From: an uncultured Gammaproteobacteria bacterium
GTDB taxonomy: Bacteria > Pseudomonadota > Gammaproteobacteria > Steroidobacterales > Foliamicaceae
Direction: 5' to 3'
DNA: 64,000 nt
Assembly: GCA_951828235.1 (NCBI GenBank)
Contig: OX639965.1
Span: 2,371,556 to 2,435,555 of the forward strand
Shown piece by piece: positions 27,443-36,045 of the stretch. The notes under the pieces are model-generated. The model made no database searches. It saw nothing but the letters and a program-made list of their open reading frames with translations, and was not told the origin of the DNA. The stretch's first letter is position 1. Each line of letters starts with the position of its first letter. A program made the translations under genes and the position numbers.

Positions 27443-28186
27443 ATGATTGGCATGAACGAAAAAACACTCATTCCGACTGCTCCATATGAACGTATGCCCA
27501 CTTGCCCGGACCACAGAGTGTCGAGGCGCGAAGTATTAGGAAAATTAACCGCGCTGGGTGCTTTGACTCTCGCGTCGCCGTCTCTCGCGCAAGAGGACAA
27601 GCGCTACGGGTTTGATCCAGATGGACCAATGCCAACACCTGATCAGTTCCTGGGCCCCTTTTATCCAGTGAAAAAGCCACTCGACGGGGGCACAGACATG
27701 ACCCGTCTTAAAGGCAGAGATGGGTTGGCGTTGGGGGAGGTCATCGAGGTCTCTGGCAAAGTCATTAACTTGCATGGTGAACCTTGTCCAAACGTCGCCA
27801 TGGAAATTTGGCAGCCGAATGCGGCTGGTCGCTACACACACCCGAACGATCTTAATCCTGCGCCAATTGATCCCAACTTCGATGGGTACGCGACCATGGT
27901 TACAGATGAAGAGGGACGATACAGGTTTAAGACTGTTAAACCCGGAGCCTACCCGGTAATTGATGATTATTGGCGTCCTCCCCATATTCACTATCAATTG
28001 ACTGGATCATACGATCGACTGGTTACTCAGATGTACTTTCCAAACGAGCCGTTGAATGAGTTGGATCCGGTGCTGCAGGTGGCTTGGGCGAATGAAACGC
28101 TTATCGGTTCCTATTCAACGCCTGAATCAGAGAGTGCCTCAGGGTCGCGAGGAGTGAACTGGGATATTGTGCTGATACGTGGCTAA
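27443..28186 (+). CDS. Intradiol ring-cleavage dioxygenase, Tat-exported, copy 2
   Basis: Same 247-residue protein as copy 1, with all motifs retained (twin-arginine leader, AAGRYTH, RPPHIHYQL). The region upstream differs: the IS21 right end lies 76 bp before the leader instead of the VanY-like gene, so expression may now depend on IS-derived or internal promoters. Its VOC partner gene is disrupted. Confidence 0.85.
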   Translation: MIGMNEKTLIPTAPYERMPTCPDHRVSRREVLGKLTALGALTLASPSLAQEDKRYGFDPDGPMPTPDQFLGPFYPVKKPLDGGTDMTRLKGRDGLALGEVIEVSGKVINLHGEPCPNVAMEIWQPNAAGRYTHPNDLNPAPIDPNFDGYATMVTDEEGRYRFKTVKPGAYPVIDDYWRPPHIHYQLTGSYDRLVTQMYFPNEPLNELDPVLQVAWANETLIGSYSTPESESASGSRGVNWDIVLIRG

Positions 28187-28203
28187 TCGGACTGAAATTC
28201 AAG

Positions 28204-28991
28204 ATGAACGAAACTCCAGGTACGTCAGCCTCCGGCTTTAGTGAAATCGTTATTTCCGTTGAGGAGATTTCCTGGCTGCGAGACGCACTCACCAAGGTGG
28301 CCGGTTGGTCCGCTCTGGATTTACCGGATGCACCACCCGGGCAGCACACCGCGTGGCACGTTCCGCCAGAGTGTACGCGCATCGAACAATGTCTCTTAAC
28401 AGCCGAAAATGACTCCACTGGCCATCTCCGATTGGTCAAATTCCATGGCGCCAGTGGCGCTGTGATGCGGTCTTCTCAACGCACCTGGGACGTTGGAGGT
28501 ATATTTGACGTCGATGTTTACGTGAATGATGTTGATCGTATTTACCGAGAGTTCCAGCGAGCGGGATGGACGGCATTTGGTGAACCTGTCGACTACTCCT
28601 GGGGTGGTTTTGAAGTGCGTCAATCCTTGGCGCTCACGCCGGATGGTATTGCCTTCGGAATGCTTCAGCCCTACGGCAAAGTCCTGATTGACCTGCCCAA
28701 GTACGCTCATATGAGCCGAGCCTTTAATTCTGCTCAAATCGTCGAGGACTTTGACCAAAGCCTGGCCTTCTATACGGAAAAACTCGGCTGGAAAACGCTC
28801 GTCAATTCTGTGGTAAAGGATACCGAGGAGCCAGGACGAGACGTCATGGGCATTCCTATGCCTCTAGCGAAGACAGTCGAAAGGCGTGTAGCCATCGTAC
28901 ACCCAGACGGCACGAACGAAGGCTCTGCCGAGATCATTGAGATGCGTGAAATCCAGGGAAAACACTTCGGCAAGAGATGTGTTGCCCCAAA
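28204..28991 (+). pseudogene. VOC-family protein copy 2, N-terminal part (interrupted by IS110)
   Basis: 263 codons equal to copy 1 apart from a few changes (for example YREF for YREL), cut at RCVAPN by the IS110 element. The frame runs on to a stop inside the IS at 29031. The missing 65 codons follow the element at 30767. The first VOC domain and most of the second remain, but the metal Glu of the second domain is lost. Confidence 0.9.
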
Positions 28992-29315
28992 CCCTCATGT
29001 TCGCTGCGCTGAACACCCCGCGGTGATGTAACTGAGATTCCGGGGAGGCGGCGAACCGACCTCCCCGGAGTTGGCTGGCGCTTCGTCCCGGTGCATGATC
29101 CGGTTACGGAATCGGATCGAGGACGCTTTTATTTTCGGCGCCCTATGAGCCCGTTCTCAAACTGTCCCCGGCCGGCGTCGTCGAGCCCCGCGTTGTGCCC
29201 GGCTTGGCCGAGGACGAACAGCAAAACGAACCGCAACCTTCACCGGTTGCGAGTCTGCTATCCGCCGGCCGTCCGTTTCCGTTTCGATCGACAACCATCA
29301 TACGGAGGAAGCACC
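28992..29315 (+). ncRNA. Left-end non-coding region with candidate bridge RNA
   Basis: IS110 elements are known to encode a structured bridge RNA in a non-coding end that pairs with target and donor. Here the region upstream of the transposase contains a perfect 9-bp stem CCGGGGAGG/CCTCCCCGG with an 11-nt loop (29040-29068), followed by further structure-prone GC-rich sequence. The limits and the guide loops were not determined. The IS1111 subgroup places this RNA at the other end, so the right-end region 30588-30766 is the alternative. Confidence 0.4.
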
Positions 29316-30587
29316 ATGCCACCGACAAGAATACCAACCGATGCCCTGCACGTCATTCATGCCCGCGCCGCCGGACTGGACGTGCACAAGATGCAGATCA
29401 CCGCCAGCGTGCGGCTGGCCCGGCCCGGCGAGGAGGCGGAGGTCCACACCGACACGTTCAGCGCCTTGCCCAGCGGACTGGCAGAACTCACCGAATGGCT
29501 GGGGCGCCACGAAGTCACCGCAGCGGTCATGGAGGCCACCGGCGTGTACTGGGAGGCCGTGTTCGACGCGCTGGAATCGGCCGGCGTCGAGCCCATCGTG
29601 GTCCACGCCCAGCGCGTCAAGCAGATCAAGGGCCGCAAGACCGATGTCGCCGACAGCGTCTGGCTGGCCCGCATCTGCCAGTTCGGCCTGTGCACGCCGA
29701 GCTTCGTGCCGCCGGCGGAGTTCCGCGACCTGCGCAAGCTCTCGCGCCAGCGGCGCAAGGTGGTGCGCCTGCGCGCGACGCTGCGCACCCGCATCCATCA
29801 GGTCCTCGACGGCGCCGGCGCGCGCGTCGGCGGGTTGCTCTCGGATGTGTTCGGCGCCAACGGCCGGCGCATCCTCGACGGACTGGCCGCCGCACAACCG
29901 CCTGAGGACATCCTCGCCGGACTCTCCCATCATGTCCGTCATCGGCTCGGCGAATTGTGCGACGCGCTCGACGCGAACCTCTCCGCCCAGGCCCGGTTCA
30001 TCCTCAACGACCAGTTGGACGCCTTCGACCGCGCCGGCGAACGCATCGCCGCCTACGACGCCCTCATCCACGAACGGCTGACTCCCTACCGCGACCGCAT
30101 CGATCGGCTGACCACCCTGCCCGGCGTCGATCAGGCCTCGGCCTGCGCCATCTTCATCGAACTCGGCCCGGACATCGGTGTGTTCCCCACCGCAAGGCAG
30201 TGCGCCGCCTGGGCCGGCCTGTGCCCCGGCAACAACGAAAGCGCCGGCAAACGCCGCGCCGGCACAACCCGCAAGGGCAACCCCTTCCTGCGAAGCCTGC
30301 TCGTCGAATGCGCCCACGGCGCCGCCCGAACCGCCGACTGCCAGTTCCGGGGCTACCACAAGGCCCTGACCGTCCGACGCGGCTACAAACGCGCCACCGT
30401 CGCCACCGCCCACAAGATGCTGCGCTGCATCCACGCGATGCTCTCCAACGGCAGCGTCTACCGCGACCCGCACACCGACTACGAGGCCCTCATGGTCAAG
30501 CGCAACGCGCCGCGATGGATCGCCATGCTCAAAAAACACGGTGTCGATCCCTCCATCTGGGCCCACAAGAAACCGGCCGCCGCCTGA
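29316..30587 (+). CDS. IS110-family DEDD transposase
   Basis: 423 residues from ATG 29316, chosen because GGAGGAA lies just before it and the conserved domain starts there. RuvC-like N-terminal part: AAGLDVHKMQITASV (first Asp), VMEATGVYWEAVFDALE (Glu), QRVKQIKGRKTDVADSVWLA (Asp pair). The C-terminal transposase_20 part has LTTLPGVDQASACAIFIELG and CAAWAGLCPGNNESAGKRRA, which includes the catalytic Ser region. It recombines DNA under bridge-RNA guidance in studied relatives. Confidence 0.95.
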   Translation: MPPTRIPTDALHVIHARAAGLDVHKMQITASVRLARPGEEAEVHTDTFSALPSGLAELTEWLGRHEVTAAVMEATGVYWEAVFDALESAGVEPIVVHAQRVKQIKGRKTDVADSVWLARICQFGLCTPSFVPPAEFRDLRKLSRQRRKVVRLRATLRTRIHQVLDGAGARVGGLLSDVFGANGRRILDGLAAAQPPEDILAGLSHHVRHRLGELCDALDANLSAQARFILNDQLDAFDRAGERIAAYDALIHERLTPYRDRIDRLTTLPGVDQASACAIFIELGPDIGVFPTARQCAAWAGLCPGNNESAGKRRAGTTRKGNPFLRSLLVECAHGAARTADCQFRGYHKALTVRRGYKRATVATAHKMLRCIHAMLSNGSVYRDPHTDYEALMVKRNAPRWIAMLKKHGVDPSIWAHKKPAAA

Positions 30588-30766
30588 CCATCGCGCCAAT
30601 CCACATCGCCCAAGCGCGACCCGCGTCCGAATCCAGGCCATAACAGCGGGGCCGCCGAAAAACGAATGCCACCGCGCCGCGGCGACGACTTCACCACCGA
30701 CCGGATAACCGGCCGGATGATGCACCGCGCCTCAATACACAGAATCCCACTGTGTAGTTACACAGC

Positions 30767-30968
30767 AAATACCGGATACCTGGCTGCAAGGTTTCCTGTC
30801 ACAGATCTCGAAAAGTACGCTGGTGATCTGCGTCAGCGAAAAGTGGAGTTTTATTCTGAACTATCTGAGATTTTGATTGAGCCATACGGTATCGCAAAGT
30901 GCTTTAGCGTGAGAACTCCAGATGGGGCAATTCTTGAGTTCTTTGAAATCAAAGGTAATTCCGGCTAA
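30767..30968 (+). pseudogene. VOC-family protein copy 2, C-terminal part
   Basis: The last 65 codons of the VOC gene (NTGYLAARFPVTDLEKYAGD ... VRTPDGAILEFFEIKGNSG) continue directly behind the IS110 right end. One substitution relative to copy 1 is visible (VTD for VAD). Confidence 0.9.
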
Positions 30969-30999
30969 CTTTTGCCTCCGCTAATCGCAAGTGAGCTTT

Positions 31000-31045
31000 T
31001 GACCGTTCCTTCGTAATTCGAGCCATGTCGCATGAGGAGACCCCC
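31000..31045 (+). repeat. Dispersed 45-bp repeat, copy 5
   Basis: TGACCGTTCC, TTCGTAATTC, GAGCCATGTC, GCATGAGGAG. Copy 1 of the block lacks it at the corresponding spot (12710): about 70 bp are present only here. So the repeat was gained here or lost there after duplication. Confidence 0.75.
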
Positions 31046-31114
31046 ACAATGCGCCTGGCCTGCGGGGTACGCTAACCTCTGACAATTGCGCTTGGGGCCG
31101 TTCGCGGAGACATC

Positions 31115-31477
31115 ATGACTGAATCGAGGAATCCATTGCATAAGTGGCTTGGCTACTTGCTGCTGGTCGCGGCAGGCCTGTTGACTGCAGCCAATCTGTA
31201 CTTTGCAGCGAGACCGGTGGCGGCAACGCCGCTTTTCAACTACGTTGACGTAGTTGTGCTGGTCGGGTTTGTAGCGACTATCACCGAGATCATTCGCTCT
31301 AAAGGCGGGGCGGTTCCACTTTGCACCTTCGCCATAGCGGCGCATCTTTACGCCTATAACTTCATCGCCAAGGTATCGGAAAGTGGGCTCGAGAACGCCA
31401 CGATCTGGTTGCTGATTGACCCGGTCGTCGCCGCCCTGTTCCTCTACAAGGGGCTGCAGTACCTCAGAAAGTCCTGA
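31115..31477 (+). CDS. Four-helix membrane protein of unknown function, copy 2
   Basis: 120 residues, four membrane spans as in copy 1. Changes such as K for T at residue 10, R-P for S-P at 33 and V-V-L for V-L-V at 46 make it the most diverged of the three. Base changes are spread over the whole gene with the frame maintained, which supports a real protein. Confidence 0.75.
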   Translation: MTESRNPLHKWLGYLLLVAAGLLTAANLYFAARPVAATPLFNYVDVVVLVGFVATITEIIRSKGGAVPLCTFAIAAHLYAYNFIAKVSESGLENATIWLLIDPVVAALFLYKGLQYLRKS

Positions 31478-31593
31478 TTGCCGCACGATCCAGAACGGCT
31501 CGGATTGCGGAGTAACTGTCAGTAAAGGACGCTCCCCCAATTTGAACGGGAGAGCAGAATCGTTCTGGAAATATGTCGCCCCCGCACCACTAA

Positions 31594-32755
31594 GGAAGGT
31601 CTGAACAAGGCCCCAAACTGCGCTTGGGGAGGCGTGTTGCCGGTTTTTTGACGGCTCCGGCATCGTTTCGGCACCCGAAAACGGCCCGATACGCGGGGTT
31701 CTTGCCGCCTCGCGCGGTGTGCAGGCGCACGTATCCCATGTCAGGCGGCCGCATACCGGCCGGCAATCAGCAGATTGGTAAACCCCAGCAGCAGCGCGAT
31801 CCTCTGCGTGTTCTTCGCCAAGCCCCGATAGCGCACCTTGCCGTAGCCGAAGTGACGCTTCACATACAAGAAAGGATGCTCCACCTTGGCACGCACCGAC
31901 CCCTTGCGATGCTCCGCCTCCTCCTCGGCGCTGTCCTTGTCCAGCCGCCGCCGCCGGCCGCGCTTCATCGCCACCCGCCAGTCCACATCCTGATCCCGGT
32001 TCTCTTCGCGCTTGCCCACGCCCTGATAACCCGAATCACCCCATACCCGCTCCTCGCCGCCGTGCAGCAACGCGTGCGCCGTGGCCACATCCGACACGTT
32101 CGCCGGCGTCGTCTCCAAACGGTGCGCCAGACCCGACTCCGCATCCACACCAATGTGCGCCTTCATTCCGAAATACCATTGATTGCCCTTCTTCGTCTGA
32201 TGCATCTCCGGGTCCCGTTCGCCTGACTTGTTCTTGGTCGAACTCGGCGCGTCAATAATGCTCGCGTCCACAATCGTCCCACGCTTGAGCCGGTGACCCT
32301 GCGCCTGAAGATGCGCGTTGATCTCCTCAAACAGAACCCCGCCCAGTCCGTGCTTCTCCAGCAAATGACGGAAGTTCAATATCGTCGTCTCGTCCGGCAA
32401 TGGACCCGTCAGACGCAATCCCGCAAATCGACGCACCGACTCCACCTCATACAGCAAGTCCTCCATCCCCGGATCGCTCACGTTGTAAAACAACTGCACG
32501 CAATGCACCCGAAGCATCGAACTCAATGAATACGGACGACGGCCCCGGCCCGCCTTCGGATAAAACGGCTCAATCCGCGCTTCCAGACGCGACCAGGGAA
32601 TCAAACCGTCCATCCGCTCAAGAAACTTCTCCCGGCGCGTGCGACGCTTCTTCAGATCGTGCTCCAACTCCGAAAAACTCGCTTGATGCATCCCTCATCC
32701 CTCAACAAACACTACAATCCTATTGTCGCAGATTGCAGACTTGTTCAGAGCTTCC
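31594..32755 (-). mobile_element. IS5-family element, copy C (1162 bp)
   Basis: Flanked by a perfect CTAA duplication (31590-31593 and 32756-32759). The empty site, ACCACTAACTCATG, is preserved in copy 1 of the block near 13243. Ends are GGAAGGTCTGAACAAG and GGAAGCTCTGAACAAG. It is visibly more diverged from copies A and B than those are from each other, so it is a separate arrival. Confidence 0.95.
31741..32691 (-). CDS. IS5-family DDE transposase, copy C
   Basis: 316 residues, same length as copies A and B, with about 20 substitutions (for example MHQASFSELEHDLKKRRTRR, LEKHGLGGVLFEEINAHLQA). Triad positions are kept (TIVDAS, WGDSGY, KVEHPF). Frame and start are intact, so it is probably active. 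Confidence 0.95.
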   Translation of the reverse strand: MHQASFSELEHDLKKRRTRREKFLERMDGLIPWSRLEARIEPFYPKAGRGRRPYSLSSMLRVHCVQLFYNVSDPGMEDLLYEVESVRRFAGLRLTGPLPDETTILNFRHLLEKHGLGGVLFEEINAHLQAQGHRLKRGTIVDASIIDAPSSTKNKSGERDPEMHQTKKGNQWYFGMKAHIGVDAESGLAHRLETTPANVSDVATAHALLHGGEERVWGDSGYQGVGKREENRDQDVDWRVAMKRGRRRRLDKDSAEEEAEHRKGSVRAKVEHPFLYVKRHFGYGKVRYRGLAKNTQRIALLLGFTNLLIAGRYAAA

Positions 32756-32905
32756 CTAACTCATGATCGACCTCATTGGCAGTAAATCCGGCACCCATTT
32801 GTGTTGACCAGGGCACGGGGGGCATGAGAATTCTTTCAATGAACGGACTCTCCTAATGGGTGCTCAACCGTGTTGCGCACAGATAATTGAACTCCGGGAA
32901 TGTAA

Positions 32906-32918
32906 CTACAATTTGTAG
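32906..32918 (+). promoter_or_regulatory. Probable BrnA operator, copy 2
   Basis: CTACAA-T-TTGTAG, identical to 13396-13408 and equally placed before the GTG of brnT. Confidence 0.55.
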
Positions 32919-32931
32919 GGCATAATGGAAC

Positions 32932-33207
32932 GTGGATTTTGAGTGGGACCAGACAAAAGATCAAACCAACATTTGCAAGCATGGGGTGAGTTTCGACACT
33001 GCCAGACGGATATTCGAAGGCCCTGTACTAAGTTGGCTTGACGTCCGTTACGACTATGGCGAGGAGCGCTATATCAGCGTGGGTTCCGTTGGGGTGGGAG
33101 CAGTGCTGGTAGTCGCCCATACTGAACGTAACGGCAGCATCCGCTTGATCTCCGCGCGTCCCGCATCCCGCAAAGAAAGGCAGGCGTATCATGAGAAAAC
33201 ACGATAA
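32932..33207 (+). CDS. brnT: BrnT-family toxin, copy 2
   Basis: Identical in sequence to the toxin at 13422, including the GTG start, operator and 17-bp overlap with brnA. Two identical modules can cross-neutralise, so either one could be lost without killing the cell. The IS5 copy C lies 150 bp upstream but leaves the operator untouched. Confidence 0.92.
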   Translation: MDFEWDQTKDQTNICKHGVSFDTARRIFEGPVLSWLDVRYDYGEERYISVGSVGVGAVLVVAHTERNGSIRLISARPASRKERQAYHEKTR

Positions 33208-33445
33208 ACCCCTGACGCCCAGGCAGATCGCGGCCGTCAAGGATCAGGATATTGACTTCAGCGACATACCCAAGCTGGATGACGAGTTTTGGCGGAATGC
33301 CGAACTGGTTGAGCCGGACCGGACGGAGCAGGTCACTCTGCGTGTCAAGCGTTCCGTGCTGGCTTACTTCAGGGCGCCCGGAAAAGGTTATCAATCCCGG
33401 ATGAACCGCGTGCTCGAAAGCTATGTGCGCGCGCAGGGCAAATAG
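33191..33445 (+). CDS. brnA: BrnA-family antitoxin, copy 2
   Basis: Identical to 13681-13935: acidic N-terminal half that covers the toxin and C-terminal ribbon-helix-helix (TLRVKRSVLAYFRAPGKGYQ). It is intact. Confidence 0.92.
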   Translation: MRKHDKPLTPRQIAAVKDQDIDFSDIPKLDDEFWRNAELVEPDRTEQVTLRVKRSVLAYFRAPGKGYQSRMNRVLESYVRAQGK

Positions 33446-33487
33446 GTGGCCCAACGCAGTGTCTGCAGAAGCCATTAGAGTAGGTTC

Positions 33488-34354
33488 ATGATTGCCACGC
33501 GAAGCCTGAAAGTTGTCACGTGCGCGTTTGTTCTTTCTTGCTCAGCGGTTCTGGCACAAGAGAACCTGCGTGTGCCCGCTGTGCTGGAGCCAGGCGCGGC
33601 GTTTTCCGATGAGCTTAGGGATGGTGGTCGGGGCCCCGAGATGGTAATTGTCCCTGCGGGGAGCTTCGAAATGGGGTGCGTATCGGGAATAAATTGCTTT
33701 GATGACCAGAAGCCTGTACATCAGGTAACGATTTCACAGCCGCTCGCGATATCCAGGTTTGAAATCACCTTCGAAGAATATGAACGCTATGCGGATCCAA
33801 GCCACATAGACGACGAAGGCTGGGGACGTGGCCGGCGTCCAGCCGTCAATGTTTCATGGAATGACGCTAAACAATATATGGGATGGCTGTCTTCGCAAAC
33901 GGGGCAGACTTACCGCCTGCTAACGGAGGCCGAGTGGGAATACGCGGCCCGGGCGGGCTCACAGACCAGGTACCACTTTGGCGACAGCGAGGCGCAATTG
34001 TGCGACTTTGCAAATTCCTGGGACATTGAAGCCGGTAATCCCAATGCACCTTGTTCAGACGGCGTGGGATTGCAGACAGCAGAGGTCGGGACCTTTGCTC
34101 CAAACGCTTTCGGCTTGCACGACATGCACGGCAATGTCTACGAGTGGGTGGAAGACTGTTGGAACGCGAGTTATTCGGCCGCTCCTTCGGATGGCAGCGC
34201 CTGGGTCAATGGCGATTGTTTAAAGCGCGTATTGCGCAGCAGTGCGTGGCTCGACTATCCCAGGGACTCGCGAACCGCGATTCGTGTGCGGTTTGTACCG
34301 GACCTTCGTAACGGTGTCGGCGGTTTCCGGGTTGCCCGGACACTAGCGCCGTGA
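33488..34354 (+). CDS. Exported SUMF1/formylglycine-generating-enzyme-type protein, intact copy
   Basis: 288 residues with signal peptide (MIATRSLKVVTCAFVLSCSA) and a complete FGE-sulfatase fold: MVIVPAGSFEMGC, QPLAISRFEITFEEYERYAD, PAVNVSWNDAKQYMGW, YRLLTEAEWEYAARAGSQTR, NAFGLHDMHGNVYEWVEDCW, and the end GVGGFRVARTLAP. True FGE enzymes have a catalytic Cys pair in an S-x-C-N-R-Y-R-like motif. Here the corresponding strand reads SSAWLDYPRDSRTAIRVRF without Cys, so copper-dependent formylglycine formation is doubtful despite a sulfatase at 39179. The stop overlaps the next GTG start, so the gene is coupled to the MBL-phosphatase. Confidence 0.85.
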   Translation: MIATRSLKVVTCAFVLSCSAVLAQENLRVPAVLEPGAAFSDELRDGGRGPEMVIVPAGSFEMGCVSGINCFDDQKPVHQVTISQPLAISRFEITFEEYERYADPSHIDDEGWGRGRRPAVNVSWNDAKQYMGWLSSQTGQTYRLLTEAEWEYAARAGSQTRYHFGDSEAQLCDFANSWDIEAGNPNAPCSDGVGLQTAEVGTFAPNAFGLHDMHGNVYEWVEDCWNASYSAAPSDGSAWVNGDCLKRVLRSSAWLDYPRDSRTAIRVRFVPDLRNGVGGFRVARTLAP

Positions 34355-36045
34355 ATGCGCTTCGTATACGGCCGTCGAATCACGGCAATCTGAACCTATT
34401 TTGCGTCGCAATCCTGCTGACGCTGCTGCCTGCAAGATTGCTTTCTGCAACTCCCGGCGCAGAAAGATGGTCTGCTGAACTTCAAGACGCGGAACCATTT
34501 GAGTCGCCTGCAGGGCACGGCGTACTGGCCAAATTGGCGACACTGGCGCTTATTGCGCCAACCGCGTTTGCTCAGGCGCCTGTTGCCGAAGATACGGACT
34601 TACATGTGCGCATCATTGATGTCGGCCACGGTAACGCTGTTGTCGCGAGAATGCCGGGCGCGGGTGAATCGGGCGAGTGGGATCATCATTACCTGGTCTA
34701 TGACACGGGGCGATGGGAGGACTGGGAGCGGCACGCGACACTGGACGCCATTGAGCAGGTGATTCCGCACTCGGAGGAAATCGACTTCATGGTCCTTAGT
34801 CACGCGGATCGGGACCATATCGGCGGCGCTTCCGAGATACTCGGCGCGTACCAGGTCGGCAAGATCATTCGACCCGGGAAGAAGGCAACAGCATTCCAGG
34901 ACGACCTGGTGATTTGGGAGGCAGCGGATCAGGCGATCAGGGCAGAGGGTGCGGAAGTGCTGGACCTCAGCGAGCAGGATGTTCCGGCCGGAACACGGTT
35001 TCAATTCGGAGAGACAACGCTGACCCTTGTGTCCGGTTTTTCTGTGCCACCGGAAGAATGGGGAGAGCTCCAACCAGCCCATTCACGCAACTCGCCGAGC
35101 ATCGTGATTCGCCTGGATTTCGCCGGCAGGTCCGTGCTGCTCACCGGCGATGCCATCGGCTGTGAGCACTATGAGATTGACGAATGTGATCAGACGATAG
35201 CAAGCGAGAAATACATGCTCGATAACGCAGGTTCCGTAAGCATCAAGTCCGATGTCATCGTTGCTCCGCATCACGGTTCGATCAGCTCCAGTTCCCCCGA
35301 GTTCATTGCGAGCGTTGCTCCGGAATGGGTCATTTTCCCGTCGGGACACCGGTACGAACTTCCCAGAACGGCTGCCGTTGAGCGCTACATCAGGGCCGGG
35401 GTGCTTCCTTCGCGCATTCTTGGCACAGACCGGGGTGACCACGAAGGCCCGAAAGAATGGCCCCAGGGAAGGATCGAAGGGTGTGCGGATGTGCCCTTCG
35501 ACGACCACATCGACATCGTGATTACTACCGAAGGCGATTTGGCCGTCGGCTATAGCCAGCCCAATCCTCCACCCGAACTGAGTTGCAATCGTATGCAAGA
35601 CATTCTGAATTTCCATCAGGCAACGGGCAACATTGCGACCGGCGGACAGCCGACGGTCGAACAGCTAACCGAAATCGCGGACGCCGGTTACAGCCTAGTG
35701 CTGAACTTGGCCATGCATGACTCGGACAACGCCATACCCGAAGAGGGCAACGTCATTGCATCTCTGGGCATGTCGTATGTTCATATTCCCGTTCCGTTTG
35801 AAGCGCCAACCTCTCGGCATTTGCAGAGATTCTTCAGGGTCATGGAGTCCTTTGATGGCGAAAAGGTCTTTGTGCATTGTGCCGTCAATGCCCGGGTATC
35901 GGCCTTCATGCATCGATACCTGATGCTGAAGAAGGGTGCTACAGCCGGGCAAGCCACTTCACCATTACTTGAGAGATGGCTGCCTCATATGGAGGAGGTC
36001 TGGAAAGCGGTCCTGGAATTGGAGCTGGACGAAATCGAGGAATGA
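34351..36045 (+). CDS. Exported fusion of ComEC-like metallo-beta-lactamase and dual-specificity-type phosphatase domains
   Basis: 564 residues from GTG 34351 (GTGA overlap with the previous stop). Residues about 80-370 form an MBL domain: IIDVGHGNAVV, YDTGR, LSHADRDHIGG (H-x-D-x-D-H), SIVIRLDFAGRSVLLTGDA and VIVAPHHGS. Residues about 420-560 form a phosphatase of the DUF442/BLH type: NIATGGQPTVEQLTEIADAG, VLNLAMHDSDNAIPEE, HIPVPFEAPTSRHLQRFF and the active loop VHCAVNARVS (H-C-x5-R). The N-terminus has two export signals in tandem; the first 50 residues match the start of the next gene and look pasted on. Substrate unknown; both domains suggest cleavage of phosphoester or related bonds in the periplasm. 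Confidence 0.8.
   Translation: MNALRIRPSNHGNLNLFCVAILLTLLPARLLSATPGAERWSAELQDAEPFESPAGHGVLAKLATLALIAPTAFAQAPVAEDTDLHVRIIDVGHGNAVVARMPGAGESGEWDHHYLVYDTGRWEDWERHATLDAIEQVIPHSEEIDFMVLSHADRDHIGGASEILGAYQVGKIIRPGKKATAFQDDLVIWEAADQAIRAEGAEVLDLSEQDVPAGTRFQFGETTLTLVSGFSVPPEEWGELQPAHSRNSPSIVIRLDFAGRSVLLTGDAIGCEHYEIDECDQTIASEKYMLDNAGSVSIKSDVIVAPHHGSISSSSPEFIASVAPEWVIFPSGHRYELPRTAAVERYIRAGVLPSRILGTDRGDHEGPKEWPQGRIEGCADVPFDDHIDIVITTEGDLAVGYSQPNPPPELSCNRMQDILNFHQATGNIATGGQPTVEQLTEIADAGYSLVLNLAMHDSDNAIPEEGNVIASLGMSYVHIPVPFEAPTSRHLQRFFRVMESFDGEKVFVHCAVNARVSAFMHRYLMLKKGATAGQATSPLLERWLPHMEEVWKAVLELELDEIEE

Larger units (their letters stand above)
28992..30766 (+). mobile_element. IS110-family element (1775 bp)
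   Basis: Compared with copy 1 of the block, the insertion lies exactly between CCCC-AAA and AAA-TACC of the VOC gene, with at most AAA repeated, as for IS110 elements that join at a short core without a true target duplication. The right end carries a perfect 7-bp inverted repeat (30750-30765). The 5' non-coding part is 324 bp and the 3' part 179 bp. Confidence 0.92.

Noticed and set aside
29298..30725. Long minus-strand reading frame opposite the IS110 transposase
   Set aside because: Shadow of the transposase gene in GC-rich DNA, with low-complexity Ala/Gly/Val composition and no domain.
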